From Robiginitalea sp. SC105 (GTDB lineage: Bacteria; Bacteroidota; Bacteroidia; Flavobacteriales; Flavobacteriaceae): 64,000 nucleotides of DNA. Under the pieces are notes generated by a model. That model made no database searches. It had not been told where the DNA came from and was given only the letters and a program-made list of their open reading frames with translations. The stretch lies in NCBI RefSeq assembly GCF_014243345.1, contig NZ_JACLZF010000002.1, positions 620,001 to 684,000 of the forward strand, in the 5' to 3' direction. Positions 34,895 to 43,035 of this stretch are shown here, one piece after another (position 1 is the stretch's first letter; each line of letters starts with the position of its first letter). Position numbers and translations under genes: made by a program.

Positions 34895-36757
34895 TTAATT
34901 TATGCTTTGAGGCAGGTCTTCCGGAACTGCTAAAGGAGGCACTGGAAAGCCGACTTCTTTGTACATATTTAAGTAGCGGGGATCATTTCGAATCGGTGCC
35001 AACAAAGGCTCAGACCTGAGCCAAACCATTTCGGTTTCGTGTTTTTCGAATGATTTCTGAAGCCACTCCATACAGGATTCGTATTCCCCAGCATGGGAAT
35101 AATAGAGCGCAAGGTGCCAAGCTGGTGAACCAGATTTTTGGGACCTGTATTTAGACTCCAATTCCACAAGGGATTCTTTAAGTTCGTCTTGCATATTCTC
35201 TTCATATGCATGAACTGCAGAAAGAAATAATATCAGGGGAGAGTTATCGCCAAACGCTGATTTAAGACGATTTAACGCCTTCCTAGATTGATCATAGTTG
35301 CCCAGATAGTAATACCATTTGGCAGCCTCGGTCAAAAAAGCCGGACTGTCCCACAGTATTTCTATGTATTCTGTCAATAGATCTTCTGCTTCTGCTTCTC
35401 GGCCCAGGAAAAAAAGTGATGCCGCTTTTAAGGGTATCCCCCTGCTCGACATAATACCATTCTCAGATGCCCGAAGAATTCCTTCCTCATTTGTTTCCAG
35501 AGATTCTTCATACCTTCCCGTATAAAGCTCATAAACAGACCTAAAGCCGACAGGGTCAACAAATTCCTCTCCATAAACCTTTTCGATTCGATCAAAATCC
35601 CAGTCATAGAAAAGGTAATTCCACAGAAGCGCATTTTCCACAATTACTTTTACTTCTTCATAATCAGATTCACCTTCAGCTAATTCGATTACTTTTTCCC
35701 ATGCCGTCTTAGTATTCTCCCAAGCAAGACGTTCTGGATTGATCCCCCAATAAAGTCCACTGAACATCCAGTTCATGCCTAAATTATACCACGCTTCAAT
35801 AAAGTTTGGGTCGAGTTCGACGGCCTTTTGGAAATTGGCAATCCCCTTATTGACGTTTTCTTCAGATTGTGTTCTTAGTTGGTGAAGACCTTTTAGAAAA
35901 TAACGATAAGCTTCCATGCTTTCTGTCAACACATAATCCTGATCGGATTCGATATCACCTCGAATGTCTTTGTGAATTCGCTCCAATACATTATTGGTCA
36001 CATTAGATTGTATTTCAAACACATCCTTACTATCCCAGATGCCTGTAAATTCCTCTGACCAGACATAACGATTGGAATAGCCGTCGAGCAATTGAACTTT
36101 TACCCGTATTTCCTCACCAGCGATTTGGACACTACCGTCCAGAATAAACTGAACCTGTAAGCTGTCTGTCAGTTCTTTTAATTTGATTTGTGATTGCTTA
36201 TACTGGAGCATTTCTGCAAATGGAACTACCCTTTCCATGTTTTCCGCCCGTTCTAATTTTGTCGCAATTTCATCGGCCATCCCGTCACTGACATATTCCA
36301 ATCCCGGATCACCACTCCAGTTTTTAAAAGGCAATACTGCGATTGAGGCTGTTAATGCATCAGTAGATCCATCAGAATCTACACTTTGTGATAATCCTGA
36401 TTGTGAACGTCCGAATTGATTGTAGAGAAGCAGGACAACAGCTAGTGAAAGGGAGGCAATAATAACTCTGTTTAGCCGACGATTTTTTATTCTGGAAGGG
36501 GATTCAGTCTCCTTTATATCTATGGTTTTCTTTAGTCCCTCTGGCGTTACATCATAGACCCAGGAAAAAATCAGATTAACAATAAACCCAAGTGCCAAAA
36601 AGACTATTAAGATCTGAAGAATAAAGGGTGGTATGTTGAATACAGGAAATATTGCGGAAGAAACTTCAATGATCACCCAGGCGACGACCAAATAGGCAAT
36701 TGCGGCCTTGAAGACTTTTCGCTTTTTCAATTCCTGAAAATACTCCTTAAAGTCCAT
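34895..36757 (-). CDS. TolB-like/TPR protein with N-terminal membrane anchor
   Basis: The protein has 620 residues. N-terminus MDFKEYFQELKKRKVFKAAI plus helices AYLVVAWVIIEVSSAIF, ILQILIVFLALGFIVNLIFS and a third (VIIASLSLAVVLLLY) is the standard start of TolB/TPR signalling proteins. TolB-like domain ~137-250 (ASIAVLPFKNWSGDPGLEYV), then TPRs ~275-600 (GIANFQKAVELDPNFIEAWY). No cyclase or DNA-binding domain is attached. It converges on the cyclase operon, with the cyclase's partner gene 53 bp away. Confidence 0.8.
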   Translation of the reverse strand: MDFKEYFQELKKRKVFKAAIAYLVVAWVIIEVSSAIFPVFNIPPFILQILIVFLALGFIVNLIFSWVYDVTPEGLKKTIDIKETESPSRIKNRRLNRVIIASLSLAVVLLLYNQFGRSQSGLSQSVDSDGSTDALTASIAVLPFKNWSGDPGLEYVSDGMADEIATKLERAENMERVVPFAEMLQYKQSQIKLKELTDSLQVQFILDGSVQIAGEEIRVKVQLLDGYSNRYVWSEEFTGIWDSKDVFEIQSNVTNNVLERIHKDIRGDIESDQDYVLTESMEAYRYFLKGLHQLRTQSEENVNKGIANFQKAVELDPNFIEAWYNLGMNWMFSGLYWGINPERLAWENTKTAWEKVIELAEGESDYEEVKVIVENALLWNYLFYDWDFDRIEKVYGEEFVDPVGFRSVYELYTGRYEESLETNEEGILRASENGIMSSRGIPLKAASLFFLGREAEAEDLLTEYIEILWDSPAFLTEAAKWYYYLGNYDQSRKALNRLKSAFGDNSPLILFLSAVHAYEENMQDELKESLVELESKYRSQKSGSPAWHLALYYSHAGEYESCMEWLQKSFEKHETEMVWLRSEPLLAPIRNDPRYLNMYKEVGFPVPPLAVPEDLPQSIN

Positions 36758-36869
36758 GCACCATCAAGATACTAAATATCAGGATAGTAGATAATAGATA
36801 ATTGCGATTTTTGCTTAAAAAATATGATGATTTATACCCGGAATTATGGAAGGGAGAATCGAGAAGATT

Positions 36870-37241
36870 TTACTGTCTTACCCATTTATAATCCAGACCT
36901 AAAAGGGTTAAGGTGTCCCCCACAATAGATAGGTCATAAATCGCGTATCCCCCCAAATCGCTAAATTCTTCGATGGTAAATGTGGTGGCGTTGATCGTAT
37001 TGATCCTTTGATAGGTGCCTTCATCAAACTGTGATGTGCCATCTATTTCAAAGCGATACCTGCCATTTTGGTAATAATACCGGGTAAAATTCCCATTCGG
37101 ATTATTAACGCTTTTCCAGGTGCCTACTACTTCTGTAAATCCGGCATCACTTTTCGAGCAGCTCAATAGAGATGACAAGCAAAAGCATAGGAGTGCCGAG
37201 AACAAATTCCTTAAAACGATTGATGATCTTAAAATTTTCAT
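36870..37241 (-). CDS. small lipoprotein, lipocalin-like (tentative)
   Basis: The protein has 123 residues. Signal LFSALLCFCLSSLLSC, then SKSDAGFTEVVGTWKSVNNP. GTWKS plus TRYYYQNGRYRFE and a C-terminal LTLLGLDYKWVRQ resembles short lipocalin-like or DUF5004 proteins of Bacteroidetes. Outer-membrane lipoprotein probable. Confidence 0.65.
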   Translation of the reverse strand: MKILRSSIVLRNLFSALLCFCLSSLLSCSKSDAGFTEVVGTWKSVNNPNGNFTRYYYQNGRYRFEIDGTSQFDEGTYQRINTINATTFTIEEFSDLGGYAIYDLSIVGDTLTLLGLDYKWVRQ

Positions 37242-37310
37242 TGGTTACTTTTTTTGGTGTATCGATCATAGTTGGAATAAGTAAGTCGTATCAACTTCTT
37301 TTGAAATTAT

Positions 37311-37694
37311 TCAATCATAGGGATCAATGAATAATGTCGTCATTCTCGGAGAGTAGCTAAATTCTTGAAAGGGATATAAATTATCAGAATCCTTCCATCC
37401 ATAAGCACTTATAACTTCAACTTTATTTTCTTCGTCTTGGTTTATTGTAATTACAACTTCCCCATTCTGGTCAGTGAACCCATATCCGTAAGAAACTCTT
37501 CCACATGCACCTGCTCCTCCATAAATAGTTCCTCCACATATTATTTCGCCATATAGAGTGATTTTTACGTTAGCAGCTGGCGACCTATTTTCTGAATCCA
37601 GGACGGTATAATGTTTATCAATATTGCCGTCATCCGAGCTGCAACCATTCACCAAAACAGCTATTGTCAGTATTAAAATTAATTGTACTCGCAT
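37311..37694 (-). CDS. small lipoprotein with Ig-like/carboxypeptidase-regulatory fold
   Basis: The protein has 127 residues from ATG 37694 (a further ATG lies at 37700). Signal MRVQLILILTIAVLVNGC, then SSDDGNIDK. PAANVKITLYGEIICGG, YGFTDQNGEVVITI is a beta-sandwich pattern. Four cysteines in ICGGTIYGGAGACG may bind metal or form disulfides. Function unknown. Confidence 0.65.
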   Translation of the reverse strand: MRVQLILILTIAVLVNGCSSDDGNIDKHYTVLDSENRSPAANVKITLYGEIICGGTIYGGAGACGRVSYGYGFTDQNGEVVITINQDEENKVEVISAYGWKDSDNLYPFQEFSYSPRMTTLFIDPYD

Positions 37695-37944
37695 ATCCAA
37701 GAATTAGATTTTGGGATGGTATCAACCCTATTTTGAGCCGATTGTAATTATCCGTAGGTCTTAATTATCATCAGCCGTATAATTATTCTACTCCCTATTT
37801 TTTATTGTACTTGATTTATCTGAAAACAAGATAATGCGGCAAACTCAGGAGAATGTCCGGTATTATGCATCAGGCAGATATTCGGATATCGACACGCATG
37901 GTTGGAGCTATATTGATCTTGGAAACAATTAAAATTCAAGACAG

Positions 37945-38712
37945 ATGAAATCGTCACAAAAAATATTTGTTCTTGTTTTAGCTGGATTAACTTTCTTTTT
38001 TGAAGGATGTTCAAAGTCGGAGGAAGACGTCACAAACATTCAATTTTTGATTACCGATTATGTAACCGGCCAACCCATACCCCATGCAGAAGTCTATCGG
38101 GCTGAGTGTAGAGGTGATGACTGCACTTTAATTAGTGAAGCATTACATTCAAACGACAATGGGTTTGTAGAGATATATTCGGTCAGTGAATACGATGATT
38201 TTGAAATAAGGGCGAGGGGATATCATCCATTACTTAAGTCGCGGTATTATCACGGTTATAGAATGAATATGGAAACTCCCCAACTCAGGGAGTACCAAAT
38301 GCTTCCGGAAGCATCAATCAAGTTAAGAATAATTGGTAATCCATATGAAGAGGAGATTGAGGCTTATGCCCTTGCGGGTTGCTTTTTTAAGGAAGCATGT
38401 GAATATTGCGGTTTTCAAAAACCTGGAGACCCTTGTCTGAATCAAAATGATGGCTTCTCTGATTCCTCAGGGTATAATGGATGGTTGGATTTGGGCTGGG
38501 GCCCTTCTGAACCACCCCCGAATTATGATGTAAAGGCAGATACAGAACTTAGTGTATTTGCTATTGGAGATACTTATATTCACCTTAAAGTTTGGTTAAA
38601 AAATCATGAAGTTCCTTGGAGGCTTGTATCAAAAGTGATATCCAAAGTTGTCTACATTTCAAGAAATACAGAAACAGAAATTACCATCGACTTGAGTGAA
38701 TACAAGATGTAA
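37945..38712 (+). CDS. lipoprotein with carboxypeptidase-regulatory-like domain
   Basis: The protein has 255 residues. Signal MKSSQKIFVLVLAGLTFFFE with lipobox FEGCSKSEED. The next part, FLITDYVTGQPIPHAEVYRA and DNGFVEIYS, is like the divergent lipoprotein at 37311 in type (TDQNGEVVITI), so the two may be relatives. Cysteine-rich stretch ~140-165 (CFFKEACEYCGFQKPGDPC). Function unknown. Confidence 0.7.
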   Translation: MKSSQKIFVLVLAGLTFFFEGCSKSEEDVTNIQFLITDYVTGQPIPHAEVYRAECRGDDCTLISEALHSNDNGFVEIYSVSEYDDFEIRARGYHPLLKSRYYHGYRMNMETPQLREYQMLPEASIKLRIIGNPYEEEIEAYALAGCFFKEACEYCGFQKPGDPCLNQNDGFSDSSGYNGWLDLGWGPSEPPPNYDVKADTELSVFAIGDTYIHLKVWLKNHEVPWRLVSKVISKVVYISRNTETEITIDLSEYKM

Positions 38713-38908
38713 GTGTCCACTAATTAGAGGTTTAACCTAGGTCCATTATTTAGGGTACTGGATTTTGAAACCTTTCTAAATTTAAACACATGTTCAAACG
38801 TTAATATCATTGAAGTTATCTTGTAAGTTTGCCAAAAAACATCGTCCGTGGACTAGATATTCTCAAAAAAGTACATTTCTAAATGCCCTAGTATTTCCCT
38901 GAAAACCA

Positions 38909-38950
38909 ATTATTTCCCTATCTTGAAAGGAGCAACAACCAACCTCAGCC
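38909..38950 (+). promoter_or_regulatory. conserved leader (type A) of DUF6090 gene
   Basis: ATTATTTCCCTATCTTGAAA then GGAGCAACAACCAACCTCAGCC before ATG 38951. Best conserved copy; with the one at 40781 it is identical over ~30 positions. Confidence 0.6.
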
Positions 38951-39718
38951 ATGCTCCGCTTCTTCCGCCAAATACGCCGACGCCTCCTTACTGATAACAA
39001 GTTCAGCAAGTACTTACTGTATGCGGTGGGTGAGATATTGCTGGTGGTGATCGGGATCCTGATTGCTCTGCAAATCAACAACTGGAATGAACAAAGTAAA
39101 GATCGTGAGATTGAAAGAAAATGGCTGTCAGTAATCCATGCAGAGGTTACCACAAACATCCAGCATTTTAATGAAATAATACAATTTCACAAGGACTCAA
39201 GAAAAATGTGTATTGATCTGCTGAGAAATTTTAGTGATCCAGACAGGAAAATAAATCATGTCATTCTTGATTCGTTAGTGGAGAATGCCACTGCACCAAT
39301 AACTCTGAACCCGCAGATAGGAAATGTCAAGTCAATTATTTCAACTGGGGATATTAAATACATCAGGAATGATTCGGTTATTCAGTTTGTTACTATGTAC
39401 GAAGATGCACTTAATGACCCTACGGACGATTTTAATAGACTTCTTGGGGTATGGAACTCACAGCTTTGGCCTCTTGAAAATTTATATGTCCGCAGAATAA
39501 ATCGTGCTCACTCTAATAATGAATGGTTGGGAGTAGATCTAACCGGGGTAAGCGCCCAATCGGATTATGAAGCATTTTTTAAAGACATTGTCCTAGAGAA
39601 TGCTTACATGCTCACGCTTTATGAGCAAACGGAAATAATAAAAAAGGAAGAATCCCTTAGGGATCGAATGAAATCTATTCTTGAGGTCATAAACTCAGAA
39701 CTTCTCCTTTCAGAATAA
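38951..39718 (+). CDS. DUF6090-type membrane protein
   Basis: The protein has 255 residues. Module LRFFRQIRRRLLTDNKFSKY, helix YAVGEILLVVIGILIALQIN, NWNEQSKDREIE. The body has NVKSIISTGDIKYIRNDSVI (~120), again the STGDI-type element, and SDYEAFFKDIVLENAYMLTL (~210). Function unknown. A 28-bp orphan copy of the 5' module begins 6 nt after its stop. Confidence 0.85.
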   Translation: MLRFFRQIRRRLLTDNKFSKYLLYAVGEILLVVIGILIALQINNWNEQSKDREIERKWLSVIHAEVTTNIQHFNEIIQFHKDSRKMCIDLLRNFSDPDRKINHVILDSLVENATAPITLNPQIGNVKSIISTGDIKYIRNDSVIQFVTMYEDALNDPTDDFNRLLGVWNSQLWPLENLYVRRINRAHSNNEWLGVDLTGVSAQSDYEAFFKDIVLENAYMLTLYEQTEIIKKEESLRDRMKSILEVINSELLLSE

Positions 39719-39724
39719 AACAGT

Positions 39725-39752
39725 ATGCTCCGCTTCTTCCGACAAATTCGCG
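39725..39752 (+). pseudogene. orphan DUF6090 5' fragment (28 bp)
   Basis: ATGCTCCGCTTCTTCCGACA and AATTCGC match codons 1-9 of the module, then diverge. It sits 6 nt after the stop codon of the intact copy, as at 26577 and 41578. Confidence 0.75.
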
Positions 39753-39807
39753 TATGATTTCCATGTAACTGTAAAGAGCCAGATAAATGATTTGATTGCC
39801 CGAATCA

Positions 39808-40722
39808 ATGAAGATTGTATTTATAGTCAACAGCAGGAAAAACCGCATGGCCTATCTCAAGAGGGTGGAACAGTATTGTCAAAAAGTGAGCCCGGGCAGC
39901 GCGCAATTTTTACTAACAATGCGTAAAAATCACGCTATCCAATTCGCCAAACAGGCCGCTGAAAACAACTGCGATTACCTCATTGCCGTTGGGGGCGACG
40001 GCACCCTGAACGAGGTAATCAATGGTGTTTTCCAGAGCAACCTGCCCTCAAATTTATATCCAACTTTGGGGCTGCTACCCTGCGGCTCGGGTAATGATTT
40101 TGCCAGGACAGCCCGGATCACAAATTCTATTGAAGAGCTAATGGGGCTGATTAAATCTAAAAGCATCCAAAAAACAGACCTCGGAAAAATAATCTTACAT
40201 CAGACCCGGGAAACCCGCTACTTTATTAATATAGCAGGGGTTGGTCTTGGGGCCGAAGTGGTGCAATCCATGGTACAATCCAAAAGTTTCTTCGGACCAG
40301 CCGTCAATTATTCCTGGCATATCCTGAAAGGGTTTCTTGATTACGATAAAAAGGAAGTCGTGTGCAATGGAAGCGACTGGGAGTGGAAAGGCAGACTGCT
40401 TCAGATGGCGATAGCCAATGGCCGTTATTTTGGGAATGCCCTCTGTATTGCGCCCGACGCGAACCTTTCAGACGGGATGTTTCAGTTGGCCATTTTTGGG
40501 GATCTAAGTATTTGGGATTATCTGAAAAACCTGGGGAGGCTGAAAAAAGGTTTAAAAATATCCCATCAACAGGTACACTATCACATAACCCGGGAAGTTA
40601 CACTCCAAAGCAACGACCCATGCAGTATTGAGGCAGACGGGGAGTACGTGGGCCAGCTGCCGGCTACCATCAGGGTTTTGCCAAGGGCCATCTCCTTTTT
40701 ATCACCTTCCAATCTTCCGTAG
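39808..40722 (+). CDS. diacylglycerol/lipid kinase family protein
   Basis: The protein has 304 residues from ATG 39808 (MKIVFIVNSRKN). The ATP-binding glycine-rich VGGDGTLNEVINGV (~61) and GLLPCGSGNDFARTA (~88) are the DAGK/YegS-type signatures. C-terminal half GAEVVQSMVQSKSFFGPAVN, VVCNGSDWEWKGR and IEADGEYVGQLPATI are typical. Phosphorylates a lipid such as diacylglycerol or sphingosine-like base, in the cytosol at the membrane. An upstream TTG (39796) in frame is unlikely. Confidence 0.88.
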   Translation: MKIVFIVNSRKNRMAYLKRVEQYCQKVSPGSAQFLLTMRKNHAIQFAKQAAENNCDYLIAVGGDGTLNEVINGVFQSNLPSNLYPTLGLLPCGSGNDFARTARITNSIEELMGLIKSKSIQKTDLGKIILHQTRETRYFINIAGVGLGAEVVQSMVQSKSFFGPAVNYSWHILKGFLDYDKKEVVCNGSDWEWKGRLLQMAIANGRYFGNALCIAPDANLSDGMFQLAIFGDLSIWDYLKNLGRLKKGLKISHQQVHYHITREVTLQSNDPCSIEADGEYVGQLPATIRVLPRAISFLSPSNLP

Positions 40723-40780
40723 CCCGAAGTCCGTCTTTTATTCTATCATTAGGAATTTTACGCAGACCCTTTTTCATGTA

Positions 40781-40823
40781 ATTATTTCCCTATCTTGAAA
40801 GGAGCAACAACCTACCTCACCCC
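40781..40823 (+). promoter_or_regulatory. conserved leader (type A) of DUF6090 gene
   Basis: ATTATTTCCCTATCTTGAAA then GGAGCAACAACCTACCTCACCCC before ATG 40824. Same block as at 38909. Confidence 0.6.
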
Positions 40824-41564
40824 ATGCTCCGCTTCTTCCGCCGGCTCCGTCAACGACTTCTGACTGATAATAAGTTCAGCAAGTACCTGCTGTACGCGGT
40901 GGGGGAGATCCTGCTGGTGGTTATTGGCATATTAATCGCGTTCCAGGTAGATAGTTGGAATGAAGAGCGTAAATCTGAAATTGAGACAAGTCGTTTAATT
41001 GGTGATCTTCAGGACGAAATAATAGTCGCGGTGGCAAGTCGGCATGAGATCATTAGTCTGTATATGGATAGCCGAGAAAAACTGGCTTTAGCTCTCGACA
41101 AAATAACCTCAGAACCTCCAAAAAAACTTTCTCAGGAGGAGTGCGAGGCGGTAGCATTTTCTCATTACATAAGGTGGAGCCCTTTCACCCTATCCACTTT
41201 GGATGAAATGGTGACCACGGGAAAAATTTCTTTCATTAAAGATATACGGCTGAGAAACGCCTTACTGGATTTTAGAAATAACAGCGGCAGCAATAGAGAA
41301 GAACTCGGTCAGACCATTATGGAACCAAACGTTTTAGTAGACGAGTTTCCAAACTTGGTCATTCGTAATTGGAATGCCGATTCCCAGGATTCTGATTTTG
41401 ATTGTCTTTCAGAGAAAATGAATTTAAATAAAAAGTTTATGGCACAACTACAAAGCAATAGGGGTCGAATGGGGGCACCGGTCATTCGCGCCCAAAGAGA
41501 ACTAGAAGCACTTCTTGGCATACAAAAAACTTTGCGGGAATATCACAAATCCAGTAAGAAATAA
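40824..41564 (+). CDS. DUF6090-type membrane protein
   Basis: The protein has 246 residues. Module LRFFRRLRQRLLTDNKFSKY, helix YAVGEILLVVIGILIAFQVD, SWNEERKSEIE. The body (IRWSPFTLSTLDEMVTTGKI, SFIKDIRLRNALLDF) resembles the STGEI-type element. Function unknown. The last intact copy before the defence island; an orphan 5' fragment follows 13 nt after the stop. Confidence 0.85.
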   Translation: MLRFFRRLRQRLLTDNKFSKYLLYAVGEILLVVIGILIAFQVDSWNEERKSEIETSRLIGDLQDEIIVAVASRHEIISLYMDSREKLALALDKITSEPPKKLSQEECEAVAFSHYIRWSPFTLSTLDEMVTTGKISFIKDIRLRNALLDFRNNSGSNREELGQTIMEPNVLVDEFPNLVIRNWNADSQDSDFDCLSEKMNLNKKFMAQLQSNRGRMGAPVIRAQRELEALLGIQKTLREYHKSSKK

Positions 41565-41577
41565 AATACTGCAGCCC

Positions 41578-41659
41578 ATGCTCCGCTTCTTCCGTTAGCT
41601 CCGCCAACGCCTCCTTACTTAAAACTGGTTTAGCAAGTACCTGCTGTATGCGGCTGGGG
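41578..41659 (+). pseudogene. orphan DUF6090 5' fragment (82 bp)
   Basis: ATGCTCCGCTTCTTCCGTTA then runs through the module to CTGCTGTATGCGGCTGGGGT, with TAG at codon 7 (CAG to TAG). Homology ends near 41659, at nearly the same module position (YAVGE) as the 30587 fragment. The neighbouring sequence is the 41719 repeat and the island boundary. Confidence 0.75.
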
Positions 41660-41718
41660 TTGGCTCCCTTTGGTCGCCTGACCCAGCCGTCCAGTACTGC
41701 AAATAGACCAAAGACCGC

Positions 41719-41749
41719 CGGGGTTAACTTCGCTTCGCTCGTTGGACCC
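41719..41749 (+). repeat. 31-bp dispersed repeat, copy 2
   Basis: CGGGGTTAACTTCGCTTCGC and TCGTTGGACCC; see 28459-28489 for copy 1. It lies 60 bp after the orphan DUF6090 fragment. Confidence 0.6.
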
Positions 41750-41850
41750 AGCCGTCCCATCCTGCAAATGCCAAACCCTGCCAGGCTGCGCTTGCCGGGT
41801 TTTTGTTTCCGTCGAAAGGTCCAAGTAGACTTGGCCTTACCCCGAAAACA

Positions 41851-41880
41851 AAAACCCCCGCCAATTCTGGCGGGGGTTTT
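41851..41880 (-). terminator. perfect 13-bp hairpin terminator
   Basis: AAAACCCCCGCCA, loop ATTC, TGGCGGGGGTTTT, with A- and T-runs on both sides so that it works on both strands. It is the strongest terminator in the window. On the minus strand it follows the tRNA 3' fragment. Confidence 0.85.
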
Positions 41881-41891
41881 GCGCTTGATCG

Positions 41892-41916
41892 TGACTTGGC
41901 TGGGGCTCGAACCCAG
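41892..41916 (-). other. 3' end of a tRNA gene (possible attachment-site remnant)
   Basis: On the minus strand CTGGG-TTCGAGC-CCCAG forms a canonical T-arm, followed by CCAAGTC and A as the 3' acceptor strand and discriminator (no CCA encoded, as usual in Bacteroidetes). Upstream no anticodon arm, D-arm or matching 5' acceptor strand is present. The fragment sits at the border between the chromosome-like DUF6090 region and the AT-rich defence island, where integrated elements commonly leave a duplicated tRNA 3' end. Confidence 0.5.
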
Positions 41917-41943
41917 GATTTCAACTATTTAATTACCAGACTC

Positions 41944-41959
41944 TTGTCAACTTGTCAAC
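41944..41959 (-). repeat. 16-bp repeat GTTGACAAGTTGACAA, copy 1 (inverted)
   Basis: It is a tandem GTTGACAA; the same 16 bases are at 56527-56542 on the other strand. It lies 28 bp from the tRNA fragment. Confidence 0.45.
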
Positions 41960-42039
41960 ATTTTAGGTATCCGAATTGTATGCCTTTGATTCTTAAATTA
42001 AGCAATATAAATTGTCAAATAGGAACATTAGGATAGAAT

Positions 42040-43035
42040 TTAATCGACTAGAGTAAATTTCCAACTTTCAGCTTCTTTTCTCCAAAGATCGCTATTAAAG
42101 ACTTTATGAAAGGGATTCCTAAGTATTTGAGGTTTATAGCTTTTTTCATGCATCTTTGACCTATTTACCAGATATAAAAAATATTTATCCCCTAAATCCT
42201 TTGCAACCCTTATTTCATTCTTAGACCAATAAAATTTAACATCTTCCTCGTAAGATTTGACTTCAATAAAACGGTTGTTAAAGATAGAATCAATGTCATT
42301 AAAACTAATTAAATCATAACCGGCATCGGTTTCATTTTCAGATACAAGTTGAATTTGCTCGACATTTGGATGTCCACAGAGCCTATTATTTTCGAATTCG
42401 AGTACGAATAATTCAGCCCTTTTTCCCGCTTCTTCTTTTTGTTTTAGCAGATGCTTTAAACGCTTAAGACTTAGTTTAGACTTCCTCCTTTCAATTAAAT
42501 TAAGCCTTTGTATCACTGAGGTGTTTAATAGACTATTGAAAAACTTATTAACCCAGATATGATTCTTTATTCTTGAATCTCTGTAAAAGAAACTAGTTGA
42601 AATCAGGAGATTTCTTATTGAAAAATATTTTATTGAAATTTCATTGTCAAGAACATAATACTGATTTCTTTCCACATTAAATTTCAAACCGTCGTTACTA
42701 AATAACTTAGAAATTGCGCCCTCATTGAATAATCTCTGAAAAAAGATGTTGTAGAAGTGGTCTGTTTCGAAGTAGAGTTTTTTGTTGTGAAGATTAGGAT
42801 CAAAATGATTGAAATCTAAACTTATTCTTTCATTCTTGATTTTAACGAAAGACACGAAATCTAAAAGCTCCAGAATTCCTTCTATTGAATTGTAGATGGA
42901 AAACCTATTGGATTTAACGTACTTCTTTATTTTGTTTATGGCCTGGGATTCAGACAAAGGCAAAACCTCGAATAGGATAAAAGTTATTTCATCCTTTGTG
43001 CCAAGTAATCTATGCTTTAGAAGATCTTCTAACAT
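42040..43035 (-). CDS. DUF3883-like PD-(D/E)XK nuclease
   Basis: The protein has 331 residues. The C-terminal third matches DUF3883-type nuclease folds: E208 (AGKRAELFVLEFE), D241 (DAGYDLISFND) and E258-x-K260 (NRFIEVKSYEED), followed by YWSKNEIRVAKDLGDKYFLY. The first 190 residues are unassigned and may bind DNA or partners. It is the last gene of a five-gene operon and overlaps the SNF2 helicase gene by 26 bp. Probable effector nuclease of an R-M-like system; inference only. Confidence 0.75.
   Translation of the reverse strand: MLEDLLKHRLLGTKDEITFILFEVLPLSESQAINKIKKYVKSNRFSIYNSIEGILELLDFVSFVKIKNERISLDFNHFDPNLHNKKLYFETDHFYNIFFQRLFNEGAISKLFSNDGLKFNVERNQYYVLDNEISIKYFSIRNLLISTSFFYRDSRIKNHIWVNKFFNSLLNTSVIQRLNLIERRKSKLSLKRLKHLLKQKEEAGKRAELFVLEFENNRLCGHPNVEQIQLVSENETDAGYDLISFNDIDSIFNNRFIEVKSYEEDVKFYWSKNEIRVAKDLGDKYFLYLVNRSKMHEKSYKPQILRNPFHKVFNSDLWRKEAESWKFTLVD

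Noticed and set aside
41630-41932. several short frames (for example 41648-41932, plus) in the boundary region
   Set aside because: They overlap the terminator, the tRNA fragment and the orphan module and have no protein-like composition.
41892-41960. complete tRNA gene
   Set aside because: Only T-arm and 3' acceptor strand are found; no anticodon or D-arm exists within 80 bp upstream.
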